Source of the DNA: JAGVSZ01 sp019137045
GTDB taxonomy: Bacteria; Pseudomonadota; Gammaproteobacteria; Burkholderiales; SG8-39
Direction: 5' to 3'
Assembly: GCA_046347635.1 (NCBI GenBank)
Contig: JAXMFT010000004.1
Span: forward strand, 124,001-188,000
DNA: 64,000 bases
The stretch's first letter is position 1; each line of letters opens with the position of its first letter. A program made the position numbers and the translations under genes. This document shows positions 31,861-41,013 of this stretch, in pieces. Below the pieces are notes generated by a model that was not told where the DNA came from, searched no databases, and saw nothing but the letters and a program-made list of their open reading frames with translations.

Positions 31861-32562
31861 ATGACCGGAGGCCACAGGCTGTCGTCGCACGTCCGCGCGC
31901 TCGTCGCGGCGGCGGCGCTCGCCTGCGCCGCGCCCCTCGCGCACGCGAACGTCTACGCGTTGGTGGAAGAAGACGGGACGGTGCGGTTCTCGAACACTCC
32001 CGACGATCCGCGCTACCAGCTCTTCCGGCGCGAACCCGCAGGGTACGAGCTCAGGGACCCCGCGGACGTGCGCGGGGTGCGCAACCCCGGCGACATGCGC
32101 CTGCGGGCGGCGTGGGGCCGCGCGGACCCGAAGTCGCGCCTCTTCGCCAACCCGCTGCTCGCCGACCGGCCCTACCAGGGCGAGATCGTCCAGGCGGCGA
32201 AGGCCCACCAGGTCGATCCCGCGCTCGTGCACGCGGTGATCGCGGTCGAGTCGAACTACAACCCGCATGCGCGCAGCGACAAGGGCGCGGTGGGCCTGAT
32301 GCAGGTGATGCCCGACACCGGGCGCCGCTACGGCGTACAGGAGAAGGAGCTGCGGCATCCTGCGACGAACATCCGCGCGGGGGTCCAGTACCTCGCGGAG
32401 CTGATCGACCTCTTCGACGGCGACCTCAAGCTCGCGCTCGCGGGCTACAACGCGGGCGAGAACGCGGTGCTGCGGCACGGCCGCAGGATTCCGCCCTTCG
32501 CGGAGACGCAGGCCTACGTGCCGCGCGTCCTGCGCTTCTACGACGCGCTGCGCGTCCGCTAG
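31861..32562 (+). CDS. Lytic transglycosylase with N-terminal DUF4124-like segment
   Basis: 233 residues. A signal peptide (cut after LAHA) is followed by VYALVEEDGTVRFSNTP, a DUF4124-like strand. The SLT domain then shows catalytic Glu in VIAVESNYNPHA, GLMQVMP and LAGYNAGENAV. It cleaves peptidoglycan between MurNAc and GlcNAc to 1,6-anhydro products in the periplasm. GGAGGAG lies about 20 bases before the ATG. The stop overlaps the stop of dacB on the other strand, another peptidoglycan gene. Confidence 0.92.
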   Translation: MTGGHRLSSHVRALVAAAALACAAPLAHANVYALVEEDGTVRFSNTPDDPRYQLFRREPAGYELRDPADVRGVRNPGDMRLRAAWGRADPKSRLFANPLLADRPYQGEIVQAAKAHQVDPALVHAVIAVESNYNPHARSDKGAVGLMQVMPDTGRRYGVQEKELRHPATNIRAGVQYLAELIDLFDGDLKLALAGYNAGENAVLRHGRRIPPFAETQAYVPRVLRFYDALRVR

Positions 32563-34007
32563 CGTCCCGACTCGTACGTCCAGCGCAGGACCGCGTCCTG
32601 CGCCGCCTGGCCGGCGCCCGCATTCGCGTGGTTCACGATGAAGACGAGCGCGTGGCGGCGGGCGTTGCGGTCGAGCACGTAGCCGGCGATCGCGCGCACG
32701 TCGGAGAGCGACCCGGTCTTCACGTGCGCCTGGCCCGCGACGCTCTCGAACTTCATGCGCTTGCGCAGCGTGCCGTCGTAGGCGACCAGCGGGAGCGACG
32801 CGACGAACTCCGGCATGACGCTCGAGCGGTACGCCGCCACGAGCAGCCGCGCCAGGCTCCCGGCGCTGATGCGCCCGGCGCGCGAGAGCCCGGACCCGTT
32901 CTCGATCACGAGCTCCGGCATCTCCAGGCCGCGTCCGGCGAGCCAGGACTGGACCACGCGCGCGGAGCGGTCGTACCGGCCGGGCAGCTTCAGCGTCTCG
33001 GCCGACAGGGTGAGGAACACCTGCCGCGCCATGACGTTGTTGCTGAACTTGTTCATGTCGCGCACCACCTCGGCCGCGCTCGGCGACTCGTGCACGGCGA
33101 ACGGCCGCGCGCCGGCCGGGGCGGCGCCGTCGCGCACGCGCCCCTGCAGCACGCCGCCCGACTCCTCCCAGAGCTGGCGGAAGACGCCGTACACGAAGTC
33201 GCGGTGCGAGAAGAGCGCGACGTTCCACACCCGCTCGCCGCAGCTCGCCGGCATCGCGCCCGAGAAGCTCGCCCGGACGCCGGCGCCGTTCTTCGGCTGG
33301 AGGTCGAGCTTGAGCGCCGCGCGCCAGTCCCCGCACGCGCCCTCCACCGCGCGCACGCCGTTGGCGACCTCGAGCTGGGCGACGCGCGGCTCGGGCGCGA
33401 TCGTGACCGCCTTCGTCGCCGCGTCGGGGACGAACTGGAAGCGCACCGTCTTGTAGTTCACCAGCAGCGCGTCGGCGCCCACGTTGTACGGGCGCAGCGG
33501 CTCGCCGTCGAAGCGCGCCGGGTCGTGGTCGTTCGGCTCGAAGTACGCGCGGTCGAGCACGAGGTCGCCGCGGATCTCGCGCAGGCCGCGCGCGCGCAGG
33601 CCGCGCACCAGCAGCCAGAAGTGCTCGATCGTGAGCCGCGGGTCGCCGCCGCCCCTGAGCACGAGATCGCCGTCGAGCACGTCGCCCGCGAGCGCGCCCG
33701 CGAGGTAGGCCTCGGTGCGCCAGGTGAAGGTCGGGCCGAGCAGCTCCAGCGCCGCGAAGCTCGTCACCAGCTTCATGACCGAGGCGGGGTTGAGCGGCTG
33801 GGCGCCGTTGAAGCTCAGCGCCGGTTTCGCGGCATCGACGTCCTGGACGACGAGCGCGACCGCCGACTGCGGGATGCCCGCGCGCGCGAGCGCGGCGGCG
33901 ATCGCAGGCGGGAGGACTTCGGCGGCGCGGCCCGCCTGCGCCGTCAGGGCCGCGGCGGCGAGGGCGAGCTGCGCGCAGGCACGCGCGCACCGGGCGATGC
34001 GGAGCAC
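32559..34007 (-). CDS. dacB: D-alanyl-D-alanine carboxypeptidase/endopeptidase (PBP4/DacB)
   Basis: 482 residues from the GTG at 34007, which gives a signal peptide (ACAQLALAAAALTAQAGRA). All three serine peptidase motifs are present: SVMK in LNPASVMKLVTS near residue 60, SNN in MNKFSNNVMAR and KTG in HVKTGSLSD. It trims or cleaves peptidoglycan cross-links in the periplasm. The start has no clear ribosome site, so it could be shifted by a few codons. The adjacent lytic transglycosylase works on the same polymer. Confidence 0.93.
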   Translation of the reverse strand: MLRIARCARACAQLALAAAALTAQAGRAAEVLPPAIAAALARAGIPQSAVALVVQDVDAAKPALSFNGAQPLNPASVMKLVTSFAALELLGPTFTWRTEAYLAGALAGDVLDGDLVLRGGGDPRLTIEHFWLLVRGLRARGLREIRGDLVLDRAYFEPNDHDPARFDGEPLRPYNVGADALLVNYKTVRFQFVPDAATKAVTIAPEPRVAQLEVANGVRAVEGACGDWRAALKLDLQPKNGAGVRASFSGAMPASCGERVWNVALFSHRDFVYGVFRQLWEESGGVLQGRVRDGAAPAGARPFAVHESPSAAEVVRDMNKFSNNVMARQVFLTLSAETLKLPGRYDRSARVVQSWLAGRGLEMPELVIENGSGLSRAGRISAGSLARLLVAAYRSSVMPEFVASLPLVAYDGTLRKRMKFESVAGQAHVKTGSLSDVRAIAGYVLDRNARRHALVFIVNHANAGAGQAAQDAVLRWTYESGR

Positions 34008-34042
34008 GCGAGCGAGTATGCCACGCAGCCGCGCGGCGGCCG

Positions 34043-35008
34043 TCAGCCGAACCCGCGGCGCGGGTTGAAGCGCGACGCGCGCGAGAGCTGGAGGTAGAGC
34101 TGGCGCTCGATGTCCGTGGGAACGTCCGGCGTCACGATGCGCAGGCACGCGAGGAGGTCGCCGCGCGCCGCGTCGGGGGTCGGCAGGCCGCGTCCCTTCA
34201 GCCGGTAGGTCTGGCCGGAGGTCGCCCCGGCGGGCACGTGCACGCGGAAGGGTTTCTCCAGGGTCGGCACCTCGAGCACCGCGCCGAGCACGGCCTCCCA
34301 CGGCGCGATCGGCAGGTAGAGCCAGATGTCGTGCGCGTGGATGCGCCGGAAGAGGCGGTGCTGGCGGTAAGCGAACTCGACCAGCAGGTCCCCGGCGGGC
34401 GCGCCCGGCGCGCCCGCCCCGCCCATGCCCTTCAGCCGCAGCCGCTGCCCTTCCACCGCGCCCTTCGGCACGTGCACCTCCACCGCCCGCTCTGCCACGC
34501 GCTTGCCGTTGCGCTCGGGCAACGCGAAGGTCAGCAGCACGTTCCCGCCGCGCACCGCTTCCTCGAACGTGATCTCAGCGATCACCTCGTGGGTCTCGCC
34601 AGGCAGCGTCGGCCTGTCCTCGGCTGCGCGCTCGCGCGCGAAGCGCTGAAAGAGGCCGCGCAGGCGCGTTTGCGTGCCGTCGGGCGCCTCGGCCTGCGCA
34701 GGCTCGGGCTCGGGGCGCGCCGGGCCGCCGGCCGGCGCGGCGAACTCCCGCGCCGGGGGGGCGTTGTTGAACTCCTGCTCGGCGAGCTCCAGCGCGCGCT
34801 CCATCTCCTCCAGCTCGTACCGGACGCGCTGGTCCGGGTCGCGCAGGGTCTGGTAGGCGCGCGTGATCTCCTTGAACCGCTCCTCGGAGCCGGCGTCGGC
34901 GGCGACGTCCGGGTGCAGCCGCTGCGCGAGCCGGCGGTAGGCCGCCTTGATCTCGTCCGCGGTGGCGGTGCGCTGGACGCCGAGGAGGGCGTAGAAATCG
35001 GTGTGCAT
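34043..35008 (-). CDS. DnaJ/CbpA-type co-chaperone 1
   Basis: 321 residues. J domain at residues 4–66 with HPD at 32–34, an Ala/Glu/Pro linker (about 90–120), then two DnaJ C-terminal beta domains (PKGAVEGQRLRLKGMGG and PAGATSGQTYRLKGRGLP). There is no Cys-rich zinc region and no long Gly/Phe stretch, so it is CbpA-like (type II-like) rather than DnaJ. It stimulates a DnaK ATPase and may bind clients. A second homologue lies at 38441–39397 on the same strand, both flanking the ABC export operon. Confidence 0.9.
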   Translation of the reverse strand: MHTDFYALLGVQRTATADEIKAAYRRLAQRLHPDVAADAGSEERFKEITRAYQTLRDPDQRVRYELEEMERALELAEQEFNNAPPAREFAAPAGGPARPEPEPAQAEAPDGTQTRLRGLFQRFARERAAEDRPTLPGETHEVIAEITFEEAVRGGNVLLTFALPERNGKRVAERAVEVHVPKGAVEGQRLRLKGMGGAGAPGAPAGDLLVEFAYRQHRLFRRIHAHDIWLYLPIAPWEAVLGAVLEVPTLEKPFRVHVPAGATSGQTYRLKGRGLPTPDAARGDLLACLRIVTPDVPTDIERQLYLQLSRASRFNPRRGFG

Positions 35009-35094
35009 GCGATCGCGCCCCGTCCGGCAGAATCGGGGCAACGCACAATGTTCGTCGCCGGCCGGCTCCCGGGCAAGCGACGATCTGTGCGATT

Positions 35095-35120
35095 CGTCAC
35101 AAGAGTGCCATCGTGTGACG
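35095..35120. promoter_or_regulatory. Inverted repeat CGTCACA-N12-TGTGACG between divergent genes
   Basis: Perfect 7-base arms (35095–35101 and 35114–35120) lie between the divergent CbpA-like gene and the export operon. The spacing is that of a dimeric regulator site spanning about two helical turns. TACAAT at 35167 may be the operon's -10 box. The regulator is unknown. Confidence 0.4.
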
Positions 35121-35239
35121 GATTCCACGGACGGGCCCCGCGGGCGGACCGGGCTGCGCCAGGCCGTACAATGGCGCCGCACAGGGGACCCCTTCCCGCC
35201 ACGCCGGGGAGCCGAGGTGCCCGAGCGCAGTGCAGAGCC

Positions 35240-36490
35240 GTGAAACGTCCCCAGCCCGCCGTCCTCGTCCCGATCATCCTGCTCGCCGCGGTCGCGGCGT
35301 TCTTCGTCGTGCGCGGGCTGGCCGGACCCAAGGTCCGGGCGGTCGAAGCGGTGCGGGGCGACCTCGTCCAGACGGTGATCTCGACCGGGCGCGTGATCAC
35401 GCCCGCGCGCGTGGAAATCGGCAGCGTCGTGCTCGGCACCGTGCGCACGGTCGAGACCAAGGAGGGCACGGTCGTGAAGGCGGGCCAGGTCATGGCGCGG
35501 CTGCGCGACGAGGAGCAGCGCGCCGCGGTCGAGCAGGCGCGCGCGACGCTCGCGGAAGCCGAGGCGCGCCTCACCCAGCTCGCGCGCCTCTCTGCGCCGG
35601 CATCCGAGCAGACCCTGCGCCAGGCCGACGCGAACCTCGGGCTCGCCGACGAGGAGTACAAGCGCACGCGCAACCTCTACGAGAAGGGGTTCTTCAGCCA
35701 GGCGAAGCTCGAACAGGCGGAGCGCGACCTCGCGGTTGCGCGGGCGGCGCGCGAGAACGCGCTGCTGCAGGCGACCTCGAACAGCCCGAAGGGCAGCGAC
35801 TATGCGCTCGCCCTCGCGCGTCGCGACCAGGCCCGGGCGGGGCGCGAAGCTGCGCAGGCGCGCCTGGACCACACCGTCATCAGGGCCCCGGCGCCCGGCA
35901 CGGTGCTGAGGCGGCTCGTCGAGCCCGGCGACGTCGTCCAGCAGGGCAAGAAGCTCTTCGAGCTGTCGGTCGCGGGCGACACCCAGGTCGTGCTGAACGT
36001 CGACGAGAAGAACATCGGGCTCCTCGCCCTCGGGCAGAGGGCCGCGGTCATGGCCGATGCCTACCCCGGCCGCAGCTTCGGCGCCGAGATCTTCTATATC
36101 GCGCCGGGCGTGGATGCGCAGCGCGGAACGGTCGAGGTGAAGCTGCGCGTGCCCGAGCCGCCCGCGTTCGCGCGCCCGGACATGACGGTCTCGGCGGAGA
36201 TCGTCGCCGCGCGCCGCGAGGGCACGCTGACGCTCGACAGCGAGGCGCTGCGCGACGCCGCCGGGCCGGCCCCCTGGGTGATGGTCGTGCGCGCGGGGCG
36301 CGCGCAGCGCCAGGGCGTCCAGCTCGGCATTCGCGGCGCCGGGCGCACCGAGGTGGTCGCCGGACTCGCCGCGGGGGAGGCGGTCGTCCCGCCGTCCGAA
36401 GCCGCGGTGCGGGAGGGCAGCCGCGTCCGCGCGGACGTGGCGCCCGCCGCGAAGAAGCCCGTCACGCGTCCGCCGGACCTCTTCCGGTAG
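35240..36490 (+). CDS. Periplasmic adaptor (MacA/HlyD-like membrane-fusion protein)
   Basis: 416 residues from a GTG start. One N-terminal membrane helix (VLVPIILLAAVAAFFVV) is followed by a barrel-sandwich domain (VETKEGTVVKAGQVMARL … IRAPAPGTVLRRLVEPGD), an alpha-helical hairpin between them (about residues 95–190) and a C-terminal beta-barrel. It links an inner-membrane ABC pump to an outer-membrane channel. The permease and ATPase genes follow immediately. No outer-membrane channel gene is in the window, so a shared TolC is likely. Confidence 0.92.
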   Translation: MKRPQPAVLVPIILLAAVAAFFVVRGLAGPKVRAVEAVRGDLVQTVISTGRVITPARVEIGSVVLGTVRTVETKEGTVVKAGQVMARLRDEEQRAAVEQARATLAEAEARLTQLARLSAPASEQTLRQADANLGLADEEYKRTRNLYEKGFFSQAKLEQAERDLAVARAARENALLQATSNSPKGSDYALALARRDQARAGREAAQARLDHTVIRAPAPGTVLRRLVEPGDVVQQGKKLFELSVAGDTQVVLNVDEKNIGLLALGQRAAVMADAYPGRSFGAEIFYIAPGVDAQRGTVEVKLRVPEPPAFARPDMTVSAEIVAARREGTLTLDSEALRDAAGPAPWVMVVRAGRAQRQGVQLGIRGAGRTEVVAGLAAGEAVVPPSEAAVREGSRVRADVAPAAKKPVTRPPDLFR

Positions 36491-36495
36491 CGCGC

Positions 36496-37709
36496 ATGCC
36501 GTTCGCGCTGATCGTGGCGTTGCGCTTCCTGCGCGAGGGCCGCATGCAGACGGTGCTCATCCTGGGCGGCGTGGCGATCGGGGTGGCGGTGGTGGTGTTC
36601 ATCACCGGGCTCGTGCAGGGGCTGCAGGCGAGCCTCATCGAGCGCACGCTCGGGAGTCAGGCGCACATCGTCATCCGCCCGCCCGAGGAGCGGACCCAGC
36701 CCGTCCTCGACCGCGCCGCGTCCGACGTGGCGGCCCGCGTCGAGGCGCGTCCCCAGCGGCTGCGCTCGATCGACCAGTGGGAATCGCTGCTGCCGGCGGT
36801 GGTGAGCGCCCCGGGCGTGGTGGCGGCCTCGCCGATGGCGACCGGCGCGGCGTTCGCGCAGCGCGGCACGGCGTCGAAGGCGATCGCCCTGCGCGGCGTC
36901 GACCCCGACCGGTACCGGCGGATCGTGCGCGTCCACGAGGACATGGTGGCGGGCGAGTTCCGGCTGTCCGGGACCGACGGCGTGGTCGGCGTCGAGCTCG
37001 CCCGCGACCTCGGCGTCGTGGTCGGCGACCGCATCCGCGTCGGCACGCCCGAGGGGCGCGAGGAGGTGATCACGATCGCCGGCATCTTCGACCTCGGCAA
37101 CAAGGATCTCAACCAGCGCTGGGTGTTCGTCACGCTCAAGCTCGCGCAGACGCTGCTCGACCTGCCGGGCGGGGTGTCCACCATCGAGCTCACCGTGCGC
37201 GACATCTTCGGCGCCGAGCCGGTCGCCGCGCGCATCGAGCGCGAGACGGGGCTCCTCGCCGAGAGCTGGATGAAGACCAACGCGCAGCTCCTCGTGGCGA
37301 TGCGCAACCAGGACATCAGCACCACCACGGTGCGCGTGTTCGTGACGCTGGTCGTCGCGCTCGGCATCGCGAGCGTGCTCGTGGTCTGGGTGGTGCAGAA
37401 GCAGAAGGAGATCGGGATCCTGCGCGCGATGGGCGCCAGCCGGCTGCGGATCATGGCCGTCTTCCTCCTCCAGGGCAGCATGCTCTCGCTCGGCGGGTCG
37501 ATGGCCGGGACCGTGGTCGCCGTCGTGCTGGTGCGGATCTTCGCCCGGGTGTTCGTGAACGCCGACGGCACCCCGATGTTCGTGCCCGACGTCGGGTGGA
37601 CGCTCGTGCTCACCACCTGGGCCATCGCGCTGCTGACCGGGATCCTCGCCGCGTCGCTGCCGGCGCGGCGCGCCGCGCAGCTCGACCCGGTCATCGCGAT
37701 TCGCCTGGG

Positions 37710-37713
<4 letters not shown>
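36496..37713 (+). CDS. ABC transporter permease (MacB/FtsX family)
   Basis: 405 residues: one N-terminal membrane helix (VLILGGVAIGVAVVVFITGL), a periplasmic MacB-type core domain (about residues 45–265), then three helices near the C-terminus with KQKEIGILRAMGAS, the conserved motif before the last helices. It works with the adaptor and the ATPase. It resembles devC/macB half-transporters in which permease and ATPase are separate proteins. The stop overlaps the ATPase start. Confidence 0.92.
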
Positions 37714-38420
<707 letters not shown>

Positions 38421-38440
38421 CGGAACGCGGCAGGGCGGCC

Positions 38441-39397
38441 TCAGCCGAGATGGCCGCGCGGATCGAACCGCGAGACGCGGGCGAGCTCCTGGTAGAGCTG
38501 CCGCTCGCGCTCGGTGAGCACCGACGGGGTCACGATCTGCAGCACGCAGTAGAGGTCGCCATGCCCGTCCCGGGGCGTGGGCAGGCCCTTGCCCGCGAGG
38601 CGGAGCTTCTGGCCGGCGCGCGCGCCCGGCCGCACCGCGACCTTCACGCGGCCGTCCAGGGTCGGCACCTCGACCTCCGTGCCGAGCGCCGCCTCCCAGG
38701 GGGCGAGCGGCAGATCGAGGTAGAGGTCGTGGTCCGTCACCTTGTAGAGCGGGTGCGGGCGCAGCGCGACGTTGAGGTAGAGGTCGCCCGCCGGACCGCC
38801 GCCCGCGCCCGGCCCGCCCTTGCCGGCGACCCGCAGGCGCTGGCCGTCGGTCGCCCCGCGCGGCACGCGCACGCGCACCGTCTTCTGGGTGCGACGGACC
38901 GAGCCGTCCGCGGCGATCTCCGGCACGGAGAGGTCGAGGGACATCTCGGCACCGCGATAGAGCTCCTCGAGCGAGAGTTGCGCCGTGACCTCGTAGTCCT
39001 GGCCCGGGAGCGCGAACCCGCCTTCGCCCGATCCGGCACGCCGGGTGCGCGCCCCGCGCGCCTGGAAGACGCCGCCGCCGAAGTGCTCGAAGAGGTCGGC
39101 GAGGTCGAGGTCCTCGAAGCTTCCCTGCTCGAACCGGAAGTGCCGCTCCCAGCCCGGCGGCGGGCGGAAGTCCTCGCCCGGCCGGTGCTGGCCGAGCTGG
39201 TCGTACGCCGCGCGCTTCTCCGGGTCGCTCAGCGTGTCGTAGGCGACCTGCACGTCCTTGAACTTCTCCTCGGCGTCCTTCTCCTTCGAGACGTCCGGGT
39301 GGTACTTGCGCGCGAGCTTGCGGTACGCCTTCTTGATCTCGTCCGCAGGGGCGTCGCGCGCGACGCCGAGGGTGGCGTAATAGTCCTGGTATTTCAC
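38441..39397 (-). CDS. DnaJ/CbpA-type co-chaperone 2
   Basis: 318 residues from the GTG at 39397, giving the family opening MKYQDYYATLGVARDAPADE. The J domain has HPD at 33–35. A Gly/Phe-rich linker with DLADLFEHFGGGVFQ and two C-terminal beta domains follow (PRGATDGQRLRVAGKGG, RPGARAGQKLRLAGKGLP). It lacks a zinc domain. An in-frame ATG at 39433 is an alternative start. It is clearly a paralogue of the protein at 34043–35008, and CbpM, the usual partner of CbpA, is not adjacent. Confidence 0.92.
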   Translation of the reverse strand: MKYQDYYATLGVARDAPADEIKKAYRKLARKYHPDVSKEKDAEEKFKDVQVAYDTLSDPEKRAAYDQLGQHRPGEDFRPPPGWERHFRFEQGSFEDLDLADLFEHFGGGVFQARGARTRRAGSGEGGFALPGQDYEVTAQLSLEELYRGAEMSLDLSVPEIAADGSVRRTQKTVRVRVPRGATDGQRLRVAGKGGPGAGGGPAGDLYLNVALRPHPLYKVTDHDLYLDLPLAPWEAALGTEVEVPTLDGRVKVAVRPGARAGQKLRLAGKGLPTPRDGHGDLYCVLQIVTPSVLTERERQLYQELARVSRFDPRGHLG

Positions 39398-39480
39398 CGT
39401 GGAGTCCCGTCGGGCCGCGCCCGCGGCCGCCAATCGGGGAGATGGGGGCGCGGCGGGGCGCCGTCAAGGCGCCGGAAACG

Positions 39481-39506
39481 GGAAGGCCGCCCGCAGGCGG
39501 CCTTCC
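39481..39506 (-). terminator. Stem-loop terminator for the Spy-like gene
   Basis: GGAAGGCCGCC/GGCGGCCTTCC, 11 perfect pairs with a 4-base loop, starts 19 bases beyond the Spy-like stop codon. On the minus strand it is followed by a short T run only (CGTTTCC), so it is a weak intrinsic terminator by sequence. Confidence 0.6.
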
Positions 39507-39525
39507 GCGTTGCGGCAGGGCGCGA

Positions 39526-40071
39526 TCAGGAACCGGCGGCCGGGGTCCCGCGCCGCACGAACCGCGGGAACCCGATCAGCCCATCGGCCGTGGCGCGCTG
39601 CTCGGGCGTGAGCACCGCGTAGAGCCCGCTGCGCGCCGCGTCCACCGCCTTGATCGACTCGGCGTGCGCGGCGAAGTGCTGATCGCGGAGCGCGCGGCGG
39701 GCGGCCGGATCGGCCGCCGCCATCTGCTCGTGGAACTGCGCGCGCTGGTCGGCGCGCGCCTTCACCGCGGCGGCGTACGCATTCCAGGCGCTCTCCTGCT
39801 CGGCGGTGATCTTGAGCGCGCCCTTCGCGCCGTCGAGGCGGGCTGCGGTCGCCGCAGGGTCCATCATGCCGCCGCCCATGCGGCCGTCCCGCCCCATGCC
39901 GCCCATCATCGGCCCGCGCCCGGCGCCCGGCCCGCCCGTCATGGCGCAGGGCTCGGCGCCGGGGCCGTGACCCGCGGCCGGGCCGGGCGCGCCGGGACCC
40001 GCCGCGAGCGCCGAACCGGCCGCGGTGGCGACCGCGAGGGCGACCAGGAGATTGCTTGCAGCTACGTTCAT
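39526..40071 (-). CDS. Spy/CpxP-like periplasmic protein with LTxxQ motifs and a Met/Gly-rich segment
   Basis: 181 residues. A signal peptide (VALAVATAAGSALA) is followed by a Gly/Met-rich stretch (around residues 40–70) with several Met-containing repeats such as GPMMGGMGRDG. The helical part holds two LTxxQ-type motifs (ALKITAEQESAW and VLTPEQRA). Spy-like proteins hold periplasmic proteins and are induced by envelope or metal stress; the Met run might bind copper. A strong GGAGGAAG ribosome site precedes the ATG. It is divergent from the redox module. Confidence 0.85.
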   Translation of the reverse strand: MNVAASNLLVALAVATAAGSALAAGPGAPGPAAGHGPGAEPCAMTGGPGAGRGPMMGGMGRDGRMGGGMMDPAATAARLDGAKGALKITAEQESAWNAYAAAVKARADQRAQFHEQMAAADPAARRALRDQHFAAHAESIKAVDAARSGLYAVLTPEQRATADGLIGFPRFVRRGTPAAGS

Positions 40072-40235
40072 GACTTCCTCCGTCTTGGGTTGAACTGTGT
40101 CCGGCTCGATTAGAGCGCCTTGCGCGGCGCGAGCGCGAGCGATCTGTAACCGGGCGTTACGTGCGGCCGCGCGCTTACAAATCGAGAGCACTGCGCGAGC
40201 ACTGCGGCCGCTGCGTTGCCCGACTCGCCCGGCGC

Positions 40236-40249
40236 TTGACATTGATCAA
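40236..40249. promoter_or_regulatory. Anr/FNR-type box (TTGACATTGATCAA)
   Basis: TTGAC-N4-ATCAA fits the FNR/Anr/Dnr consensus TTGAT-N4-ATCAA with one change. It lies about 90 bases upstream of the two-gene redox operon and about 165 bases upstream of the divergent Spy-like gene. Oxygen-limited control of the redox genes is the likely meaning. Confidence 0.6.
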
Positions 40250-40338
40250 CACGTCGTGACGGCGCGCGGCCAGCATGAATCGATTCCCGGGCGCGGCGGC
40301 CCGTCGCGCCAGGGCGACCATCGGCAGGAGGCGCTGGC

Positions 40339-41013
40339 GTGGATCTGCTCGATTTCGCGCGCGGGCCCGCGCTCTGGACGTCGATCGCGGTCTGCATCCT
40401 CGGGCTCGCCTGGCGGCTGTCGGCCATCCTCCGGCGGCCCGCGCGGCCCGACTGGTCGGCGCCGCGCAGCACTGCGACGAGCGCCGGCGCGCTGCGGATG
40501 ATCGTGCGCCGGACGTGGCATCACGAGACCTTCCGCGAGCGCACGTTCCTGAGCTCGCTCAACGCGTACGCCTATCACGTCGGGCTCGCGCTCGTCTTCT
40601 TCGGGTTCCTGCCGCACATCGAGTTCATCCGGCGGCTGACGGGGCTCGCCTGGCCGGCGGTGCCGGGATGGCTCTTCGTCCTCGCGGTCGCAGCGACGTT
40701 CGTCGGGCTCGGCTGGGCGCTGATCGCACGGCTCACCAATCCTGTGCTGAAACTCCTGTCCGGGTTCGACGACTACTTCAGCTGGGGCGTCACGATCCTG
40801 CCGCTGATCACCGGCATGGCGGTGATCGGCCTCGCGCTCGATCAGCCGTACCCGGCGCGGCCGCTCGCGCCGGTGCCGGTCGCGATCCATCTGCTGTCGC
40901 TCGAGCTACTGCTCGTGTGGCTGCCGTTCGGCAAGCTCTCCCACGCGTTCCTCGTGTTCCTGTCGCGCGGGTACACCGGCGCCGCGTTCGCCCGCAAGGG
41001 AGCCGAACCGTGA
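40339..41013 (+). CDS. NarI/DsrM-like cytochrome b membrane subunit
   Basis: 224 residues with five or six membrane helices and several His residues suited to heme b ligation (for example in NAYAYHVGLALVFFG, VAIHLLSLELLLVW and LSHAFLVFLSRG). It resembles the gamma subunit of nitrate reductase and the membrane partner of HdrD-like proteins (DsrM, HmeC, TmcC). It should exchange electrons with quinone. The GTG start follows GGCAGGAGGCG, and its stop overlaps the Fe-S gene start. Confidence 0.85.
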   Translation: MDLLDFARGPALWTSIAVCILGLAWRLSAILRRPARPDWSAPRSTATSAGALRMIVRRTWHHETFRERTFLSSLNAYAYHVGLALVFFGFLPHIEFIRRLTGLAWPAVPGWLFVLAVAATFVGLGWALIARLTNPVLKLLSGFDDYFSWGVTILPLITGMAVIGLALDQPYPARPLAPVPVAIHLLSLELLLVWLPFGKLSHAFLVFLSRGYTGAAFARKGAEP

